Assembly (NCBI GenBank): GCA_035315885.1
Contig: DATFXM010000117.1
Span: 1 to 35,550, forward strand
Length of the DNA: 35,550 nt
DNA from: DATFXM01 sp035315885
GTDB taxonomy: Bacteria; Acidobacteriota; Blastocatellia; UBA7656
Direction of reading: 5' to 3'
Each line of letters opens with the position of its first letter. Position 1 is the stretch's first letter. The notes under the pieces are model-generated. The model did no database searches, had not been told where the DNA came from, and saw nothing but the letters and a program-made list of their open reading frames with translations. The position numbers were made by a program, and so were the translations under genes. Below, piece by piece: positions 30,396-35,550 of this stretch.

Positions 30396-32918
30396 TTACT
30401 GGGATCGAAGAGTCGTTAATGGCTTGCGCGAAATGACGTCGAGAGTAGATACGGCTCCAACGACGACCACCAGTGCGATGGTCAATCCGATTCCGCCGAA
30501 GTTGATTGCTGGCGTGAACGTCCACGGAATCTCAAAAACGTATTTTGAGGTGCCGTAAGCGAGCCCGATGGCCGCGCCCGATCCGATCGCTCCAGCCACT
30601 AAACCCATCAGACCGTATTCGAACAACAGGATCTTCAACAGCGTCTTTCGTTTTGCGCCGAGCGTTTTCAAAACTGCGGCTTCATAGACGCGCTGAAACT
30701 TGGTCATCGCCAGAGACCCAGCCAGAATCAATCCACCGCTCAGAACTACAAACAGACCCACGAAAGAAACCGCGAGCGAGATGCTGTTGACGATTCGCTC
30801 AATCGATCTGACTATGTCCACGACGTCGACTACCGTGACATTAGAAAAGCGGTCCGAGATCACACGTTGAAAACGTGACCTTTCGATTTCACCCGTTGGT
30901 CCATTTATCGCTGCGACCATCATTTGTGGGGCCGACTCAAGCACGCCTGGCCTGAACAGGATCATGAAGCCGGTGCGGGAGTTCCTCCAGTCCACACGTC
31001 TGAAGCTGGTCACCCTGGCGTTGATCTTCTTGCCCGCCACGTCAAAAGTGACATCACTACCGACTTCCAGACCAAGCAGACCTCGCATGCTCTCTTCGAG
31101 AGACGCTTCCCCCTGATCCGAAGGCGTATTGTCCCAGAACTTTCCGCCCACTATCGTCTCATTTGCCTCGAGCGAGCCTCGATAAGTCAGTTGATATTCA
31201 GTTCTCAGACGGCCCTGGTCTCGCTTCTCGGGCGATTGATCCTGATCAATTTCTTTTCCGTGGATCGCGGATATGCGGGCTCTGATTACCGGCACAAGGG
31301 TGGGGCGCTCGCCAATCTGTTGTTGAACCAGTTCTGAGACTCCGTCCTGCTGGTCACGCTGAATATCGATAAGATACATGTTCGCGACGCCGGTTCGTTT
31401 TCCGAGATCAAGCTCGTCCACCAGATTCGATTCAACCGACTGGACGGAAATCACAAGGAAGACACCGAGCCCGACGACCATCACCGTCACGCGAGTCTGG
31501 TTGCCCGGACGATGCAGACTGCTTAGAGCCTGCTTCAACGCGAATGAAGAAAAGCGGCGTGTGCGCTTCAACAGGATGATCAACGCGGTAGCGGCGAGAT
31601 AGAGCAGTCCGGCGGTTGCGCCAAGCCCCGCAAGGAATATCAGTCCTACTCGAACAGATCCGGCCTGCCAGGAGACGAGCAGCAGTAGGCACAACAAGAC
31701 GGATGTCGCTACTACCCACCTTAGAATGTCTATGCGATTCCGCTCGTCTTTTTCATCGTCCCGGAGCAAAGCGTTTGGTTTGATGTGTCGAATCCGCAGC
31801 AGCGGCACGACAGAGAAAAGAAACGAGATCAACGCTCCGGCAGTGATTCCCTGAATGATGGCGCTCGACCTCATGCCGTACGTCATGTATGAAGGCAGCT
31901 TGCTCGAAAAATTGTGCTTGATCAGCCAGAGAAGAAACCAGCCAAACACCAGCCCGATGGAGCTGCCGAGCAGGCTCATTGCGATGACTTGTGTAAGGTA
32001 GGACGCGGTTATTCTTCGGCCGGTACCACCGATGCACTTCAGCACCGCAATGGTCTTTCGCTTCTGCTCGAGAAAGACACGTGTGACGTTCGAGATGCCG
32101 ATCCCGCCGAGCACGAGTATTGCGAGACCGGTCAGTGACGAGTAGTTCTCGGCCCTCAAGAATTGTTCGTTCAGATTCTCTTGCGAGTCTTTATACGAGC
32201 GAACGTTGATCAGGCTCTTGTCTAACTCCGCTCGTAGCTGCTTCGTGAGCGGCTGCATTTTGTCGGGAAGAGTCGTAAACAGAGTCTTTCTGCGTGCACG
32301 ACTGCCAAAACCTGTCAGGCCTGCCGGCTCCACCGCAGAGCGTTCGATGAACACCCGAGTGCCGATTCTGAAACCCGTACCGCCGCCAACCTCGTTTTCA
32401 AAGGCTCCGCGAATCTGAAAGGTGGAGTTGCCGATTTTTACGCGGTCTCCGACGTCGAGTTTCAGACGATCCAAAAGCGCGATGGAAACTATTGCGCCGC
32501 CGGACGAGAGCATCGAGCTGTCAAACTGGCGCCCATCCGCGAGTCGAAAGTCCCCAACAAGAGGGAAGCCGGGGTCGATTCCCTTGAGCTCGATCAGAGC
32601 TGCACCTTCGGTTGTCGCATCCGCCGGGCGCAACATTGTAGTTGCCTCGATCGTTTCGGTTCTGGCGCTGATCAAAGGAGCCGATACGCGTTCGATGATC
32701 GCGAGAGTCTCTGGAGTCCACGGCCGGTTGGTATCGACTTGAACATCCGCAGTCAGGATGGTCCGAGCCTCACTGGCGATCGCAATGCTGGCGTTTTGCA
32801 GCATCGACCTGCCGGCGACAATCGAGCCGACGCCGATGGCTATGCACAAGAAGAAGAACAGCAGCCGCCTCCAGGAGGAGCGCAGTTCGCGTCTCGCCAT
32901 TTCGAGGATGAATTTCAC
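30396..32918 (-). CDS. ybbP: FtsX-like ABC transporter permease (YbbP-like)
   Basis: 840 residues, close to the roughly 800 of E. coli YbbP. One N-terminal helix (LLFFFLCIAIGVGSIVAGRS), a large periplasmic domain, then two clusters of helices with FtsX cores: LTGLAILVLGGIGISNVTRV (about 260-400) and SLAVSFVGLFVVLSGGLILA with LLFEYGLMGLVAGAIGSGAA near the C-terminus. A central pair of helices lies at about 405-460. It overlaps the ATPase gene by four bases (ATGA). With it, it forms a MacB/Lol-type mechanotransmission or export system. The substrate is unknown; the neighbourhood with a TesA-like esterase is conserved in many bacteria. Confidence 0.92.
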   Translation of the reverse strand: MKFILEMARRELRSSWRRLLFFFLCIAIGVGSIVAGRSMLQNASIAIASEARTILTADVQVDTNRPWTPETLAIIERVSAPLISARTETIEATTMLRPADATTEGAALIELKGIDPGFPLVGDFRLADGRQFDSSMLSSGGAIVSIALLDRLKLDVGDRVKIGNSTFQIRGAFENEVGGGTGFRIGTRVFIERSAVEPAGLTGFGSRARRKTLFTTLPDKMQPLTKQLRAELDKSLINVRSYKDSQENLNEQFLRAENYSSLTGLAILVLGGIGISNVTRVFLEQKRKTIAVLKCIGGTGRRITASYLTQVIAMSLLGSSIGLVFGWFLLWLIKHNFSSKLPSYMTYGMRSSAIIQGITAGALISFLFSVVPLLRIRHIKPNALLRDDEKDERNRIDILRWVVATSVLLCLLLLVSWQAGSVRVGLIFLAGLGATAGLLYLAATALIILLKRTRRFSSFALKQALSSLHRPGNQTRVTVMVVGLGVFLVISVQSVESNLVDELDLGKRTGVANMYLIDIQRDQQDGVSELVQQQIGERPTLVPVIRARISAIHGKEIDQDQSPEKRDQGRLRTEYQLTYRGSLEANETIVGGKFWDNTPSDQGEASLEESMRGLLGLEVGSDVTFDVAGKKINARVTSFRRVDWRNSRTGFMILFRPGVLESAPQMMVAAINGPTGEIERSRFQRVISDRFSNVTVVDVVDIVRSIERIVNSISLAVSFVGLFVVLSGGLILAGSLAMTKFQRVYEAAVLKTLGAKRKTLLKILLFEYGLMGLVAGAIGSGAAIGLAYGTSKYVFEIPWTFTPAINFGGIGLTIALVVVVGAVSTLDVISRKPLTTLRSQ

Positions 32919-33631
32919 CTGCCGCTCACTTCCTCGGTAACGCCTTCAGCGCTGCGAGCGCTTTCTGCGCTGTCGGCGACCACTCTGCCGTCTCTGAGCG
33001 AGATGATCCGATCGGCTTCGGAAGCCAGTTCGTGATCGTGCGTGACCAGCACGAGAGTAGTCTGCCTCTTGCGGTTTATCTCGACCATCAGGTCAAAGAC
33101 GTGCCGCCCGTTCTTGGAATCCAGATTTCCTGTAGGCTCGTCGGCGAGCAGGATTGAGGGATTGTTTGCGAAGGCGCGAGCGATTGCTACTCGCTGGCGC
33201 TCCCCGCCCGAAAGCTGAGACGGGTAGTGGTGTGCTCGCGCGGTTAGATCTACGTCTTCGAGGAGCTGCTGTGCGCGCATCTTAGCGTCGGAGGCTCCGG
33301 CAATCTCCATCGGCACAAGAATGTTCTCCATCGCAGTCAACGAAGGGATCAAATGAAAGGACTGAAAAACGAAGCCGACCCTTGCTCCGCGCAGTTCGGC
33401 CAGCTCGTCTTCGCTCATCCTTGTGATGTCGTATCCGTCGATCCTAATCTCGCCGGAGCTGGGCGCGTCGAGGCCGGCTATCAGGCCAAGGAGCGTAGAC
33501 TTTCCGCTGCCCGACGGACCTACAACCGAAATAAATTGGCCGTCCGCAATAGTGAGATCGAGCGGGTGAAGAATTGTCAGCTTGTCAGTTCCGGAAGGAA
33601 CTACTTTCGATACCTTGTATAATTCAATCAT
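32915..33631 (-). CDS. ybbA: ABC transporter ATP-binding protein (YbbA-like)
   Basis: 238 residues from ATG 33631 (MIELYKVSKV, a standard ABC start); an upstream TTG reading would run through the divergent gene. Walker A GPSGSGKST, Q-loop FVFQSFHLIPSLTAMENIL, signature LSGGERQRVAIARA, Walker B ILLADEPTGNLD and H-loop LVTHDHEL are all present, so it should hydrolyse ATP. It belongs to the LolD/MacB/FtsE-like class. The C-terminal 15 residues (Ala, Glu, Ser rich) extend slightly past the domain. No Shine-Dalgarno sequence precedes the start, and its ATG overlaps the start codon of the divergent esterase gene. Confidence 0.96.
   Translation of the reverse strand: MIELYKVSKVVPSGTDKLTILHPLDLTIADGQFISVVGPSGSGKSTLLGLIAGLDAPSSGEIRIDGYDITRMSEDELAELRGARVGFVFQSFHLIPSLTAMENILVPMEIAGASDAKMRAQQLLEDVDLTARAHHYPSQLSGGERQRVAIARAFANNPSILLADEPTGNLDSKNGRHVFDLMVEINRKRQTTLVLVTHDHELASEADRIISLRDGRVVADSAESARSAEGVTEEVSGR
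33618..33623 (+). promoter_or_regulatory. Consensus -10 box seven bases before the esterase ATG
   Basis: TATAAT at 33618-33623 ends six bases before ATG 33630, so transcription would begin at or next to the start codon (leaderless mRNA). No -35 with 16-18 bp spacing is convincing. There is no Shine-Dalgarno sequence. Confidence 0.4.
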
Positions 33632-34316
33632 GAATCGAGTGGCTGTCTGGTTGGTACTCCTGATCGTTGTTGTTTTGTCGTCTTGCAGCAGTAAGGCTCG
33701 AAACCCTGATCCTCCAGCGTCTGCGCCAGTCGCGAGCCCCGCCGAACCCAAAAAGAGTTTACCGAAGATAGTTGCGTTCGGCGATAGCCTTACTGCTGGC
33801 TATGGTTTGCCGGAGACGCTGAGCTACCCCACCCTCCTACAAAAAAAGCTTGTGGCCGCCGGTCTGAATTACGACGTGGTGAACGCTGGGGTTTCGGGGG
33901 ATACTACGGCGGGAGGCGTACGCAGAGCAGACTGGGCGCTCGAGGGTGATGTACGCCTGGTGGTGCTTGAGCTGGGCGCGAACGATATCCTGCGCGGACA
34001 ACCCGTAGATCAGATGAAGAAGAATCTTTCCGCGATCATCGAGCGCGCAAAGGCGAAGGGCACTCAGGTTCTGCTGGCGGGGATGGAGGCGCCGCCCGAT
34101 ACGGGACTGGAGTACCGACGCGCGGTGCACGATGCCTTCCCGGCTCTCGCCAAGGAACACGGAGTTCGGCTGATACCGTTCTTTCTCGCAGGGGTTGCAG
34201 GAGTCGATTCGTTGAACCAGGCGGACGGTATTCATCCCAACGCGCGTGGAACCGAGATTGTTGCGGAGACGGTCTATCAGGCGGTACTGCCGCTTCTGGG
34301 AAAGAATGGGTCGTGA
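33630..34316 (+). CDS. tesA: SGNH/GDSL esterase lipoprotein, TesA-like
   Basis: 228 residues from ATG 33630, which opens a lipoprotein signal peptide (NRVAVWLVLLIVVVLSSC, lipobox LSSC). After a Pro/Ala/Ser linker the SGNH blocks follow: FGDSLTAGYGLPE with S53, the Gly of block II in NAGVSGDTT, N118 in LGANDILRG, and D199/H202 in DGIHPNARG. It should hydrolyse acyl esters or thioesters in the periplasm, as TesA (thioesterase I/lysophospholipase L1) does in E. coli, but is membrane-tethered here. The gene is divergent from ybbA-ybbP, the same arrangement as in E. coli. Confidence 0.93.
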   Translation: MNRVAVWLVLLIVVVLSSCSSKARNPDPPASAPVASPAEPKKSLPKIVAFGDSLTAGYGLPETLSYPTLLQKKLVAAGLNYDVVNAGVSGDTTAGGVRRADWALEGDVRLVVLELGANDILRGQPVDQMKKNLSAIIERAKAKGTQVLLAGMEAPPDTGLEYRRAVHDAFPALAKEHGVRLIPFFLAGVAGVDSLNQADGIHPNARGTEIVAETVYQAVLPLLGKNGS

Positions 34317-34354
34317 GCATTCTCAACCGAACCCTTCACGCGAAAACCTGAAAC

Positions 34355-34954
34355 GTGCTCACGCCAATAAAAACTGTTTGTCCCGTCTGCCGTAACCGGC
34401 TGGAGTTCAGTGTTGATGCCGACACCGTCATCTGCAGCTCCTGCGGCAACACCTTTCGTGTGTCGAGGCGAGAGGGTGGAATCGCGCTGGCGCGAATCGA
34501 CCCTGAAGCTGAGTCGGTGGCGTTATCTTCGGATCGTACGGAGACCCTCTCTACGGTCATCGACGAGAGGCTGACGGAGGTTGATGAGCTGCTCGAAGAG
34601 GCCGAAGCAGAAGTAGAAGCAGTGCGGAGCCGCGAGCAGTCGGGCCCGCTTCGCGCCGGCTGCTCTCTTTTTGCGCTGTTCTTCGCTGTGTTGCTGGTGA
34701 TCATATTGTTCGGGCTGCTGGGCCGCGAGTACGTGGGCGGAAAACTGTTCTATCTGGCTTTGGCGGTAATCATCGTCGTAGGGCTGTTCAGGATTCGGGC
34801 GAAGTTGTCCGATCAGGAGGAAGTAGAGCGGCTCAAGCGGACCCGTGAAGAAATGGAGACCGCGCTTGCGGGTCTGCGGACAGAACGCGACCGGTTGGCA
34901 GAACTGAAGTCCCGGCTTTCAGAGGACGATGAGCCTTCAGCGGATCGTGATTGA
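34355..34954 (+). CDS. Zinc-ribbon, coiled-coil membrane protein
   Basis: 199 residues from GTG 34355. N-terminal zinc ribbon with two CxxC knuckles (VCPVCRN about 8-14, ICSSCGN about 26-32). A coiled coil follows at about 65-95 (ERLTEVDELLEEAEAEVEAV), then two membrane helices (LFALFFAVLLVIILFGLL and LFYLALAVIIVVGLFRI) and a second coiled coil (about 150-190, VERLKRTREEMETALAGLR). I recognise no specific family. The plan suggests a membrane scaffold or sensor with both coils in the cytoplasm. It lies 38 bp after tesA and is probably co-transcribed. Confidence 0.75.
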   Translation: MLTPIKTVCPVCRNRLEFSVDADTVICSSCGNTFRVSRREGGIALARIDPEAESVALSSDRTETLSTVIDERLTEVDELLEEAEAEVEAVRSREQSGPLRAGCSLFALFFAVLLVIILFGLLGREYVGGKLFYLALAVIIVVGLFRIRAKLSDQEEVERLKRTREEMETALAGLRTERDRLAELKSRLSEDDEPSADRD

Positions 34955-35066
34955 TAAATTGGTGCTTGTCCCCGTCATCAGCAAGCAAACTGAGCTCGAG
35001 TTGAGTGCAAAAGGCGCGAAGATTCGCAAAGTAGGCCATGAACCATCGGTTCTACACAGCAGATGA
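34929..35066 (+). CDS. Possible 45-codon small gene overlapping the zinc-ribbon gene
   Basis: ATG 34929 in the +1 frame overlaps the end of the preceding gene and runs to TGA 35064-35066, reading SLQRIVIDKLVLVPVISKQT and then a basic stretch (AKGAKIRKVGH). AGAGG lies close upstream. The composition looks protein-like, but the length is near chance; it could be a remnant. Confidence 0.25.
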   Translation: MSLQRIVIDKLVLVPVISKQTELELSAKGAKIRKVGHEPSVLHSR

Positions 35067-35138
35067 AAACACGACCGAGTCGCCCTCCTACAGGAGCCAG
35101 TCGGAGAAGTAGAACAAACCGTTACCGAACCCGAGCCT

Positions 35139-35365
35139 CGTAGCGGGCGACAGAATGTAGGCCCCCCGGTGAGTCCGCGAACCGGAGGACTAGGACCAAC
35201 AAACCGGGCTCGGGTCCTTTTCTTGTGCCTTCCCCCCGGTTCGCGGACTCACCGGGGGATAGCGTTCTGTCGCTCGCTAAGCGGGCTCGGGTCCTTTTTT
35301 TTGTGCCTTCCCCCCGGTTCGCGGACTCACCGGGGGACAGCGTTCTGTCGCCCGCTATGCGGGCT
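35139..35365. repeat. Palindrome-rich repeat of about 77 bp: one inverted and two tandem copies
   Basis: An inverted copy (35139-35186, AGCGGGCGACAGAAT...GTGAGTCCGCGAACCGG) is followed by two direct copies starting at 35205 and 35282, each with CGGGCTCGGGTCC, a T-rich stretch, CCCCCGGTTCGCGGACTCAC and CGTTCTGTCG. A partial third copy starts at 35360. They resemble REP/BIME-type intergenic elements. The 530-bp stretch 34955-35487 otherwise shows only an AT-rich segment (35400-35456) that may hold a promoter. Confidence 0.85.
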
Positions 35366-35487
35366 GGCGAACCTTTAAGCTCCTTTGTCGGAAAACCGCT
35401 TGCAGCCATTAGATATTTAATGTACCTTAACTATTAAGTTAGCTAAATGAATAATTGGCGAAAAGTCTTCTCCGGGGGAATGAGGAG

Positions 35488-35550
35488 ATGGATGAAACAG
35501 ATGAGCTGATGGCCGAGGTGGTGGAGGCGCTCTTTGAGGTCCTGGTTCAG
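35488..35550 (+). CDS. Start of an unidentified gene, truncated by the window end
   Basis: ATG 35488 opens 21 codons without a stop (DETDELMAEVVEALFEVLVQ), acidic and helical in character. GGGGGA lies eight bases upstream. Too little is visible for a family. Confidence 0.45.
   Translation, partial: MDETDELMAEVVEALFEVLVQ

Noticed and set aside
33632..33751. Upstream TTG start for the ABC ATPase
   Set aside because: Antisense to the lipoprotein signal of tesA; the ABC domain starts cleanly at MIELYKVSKV.
35169..35437. Open frames within the repeats of about 77 bp
   Set aside because: They repeat with the DNA unit, have no ribosome-binding site and resemble no protein.

Overview
The window looks like chromosomal DNA of a free-living heterotrophic bacterium, most likely an Acidobacteriota member of the Blastocatellia type. 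This is inferred, not proven. The grounds are moderately high GC, many secreted M28 peptidases and TonB-like proteins, a cyanobacteria-like b'-b-delta-alpha-gamma ATP synthase gene order, and abundant intergenic heptanucleotide repeats. No rRNA or CRISPR array was seen.

Layout. (1) 1-2960 is the right end of an integrated mobile element: a family A DNA polymerase cut by the window edge, a winged-helix protein, an excisionase-like protein and a tyrosine integrase. The integrase ends 26 bp from the 3' end of a CAT-anticodon tRNA on the minus strand (2987-3061), the probable attachment site. (2) 3332-4834 is a secreted carboxypeptidase Q-like M28 peptidase. (3) 5229-9972 is a partial ATP synthase operon (b', b, delta, alpha, gamma) with an unrelated secreted protein between alpha and gamma. 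The a, c, beta and epsilon genes are not in the window. (4) 10097-16909 holds a VanZ-like protein (+), then on the minus strand a second M28-type peptidase, a GT2 synthase with a secreted N-terminal domain, a small membrane protein and glpX. (5) 17193-24843 holds a giant secreted protein with three lamin-tail and eight IPT/TIG domains, a BNR/YCF48-like lipoprotein and two paralogous TonB-like proteins. (6) 24865-26696 holds a Roadblock-like protein divergent from an ECF sigma/anti-sigma pair. (7) 26967-30253 holds pta and a CIRCE-controlled groES-groEL operon. (8) 30396-34316 is a conserved ybbP-ybbA/tesA arrangement whose divergent start codons share one CATG. (9) 34355-35550 holds a zinc-ribbon membrane protein, inverted and tandem repeats of about 77 bp, and the start of a gene cut by the right edge.

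The most unusual signal lies between the genes. At least nine loci carry short tandem arrays of 7-bp units (CTCAGAA, GCAGTAG, AACCCTA, AACCCGA or AAACCAG), most followed by an array in the opposite orientation, so that they can fold into long hairpins. The unit sequence differs between loci but the 7-bp period and the foldback layout recur. Around pta the arrays run into the coding sequence and supply its first and last codons; at glpX they abut the stop codon. They also flank atpG, groES and groEL and sit around the CIRCE promoter.
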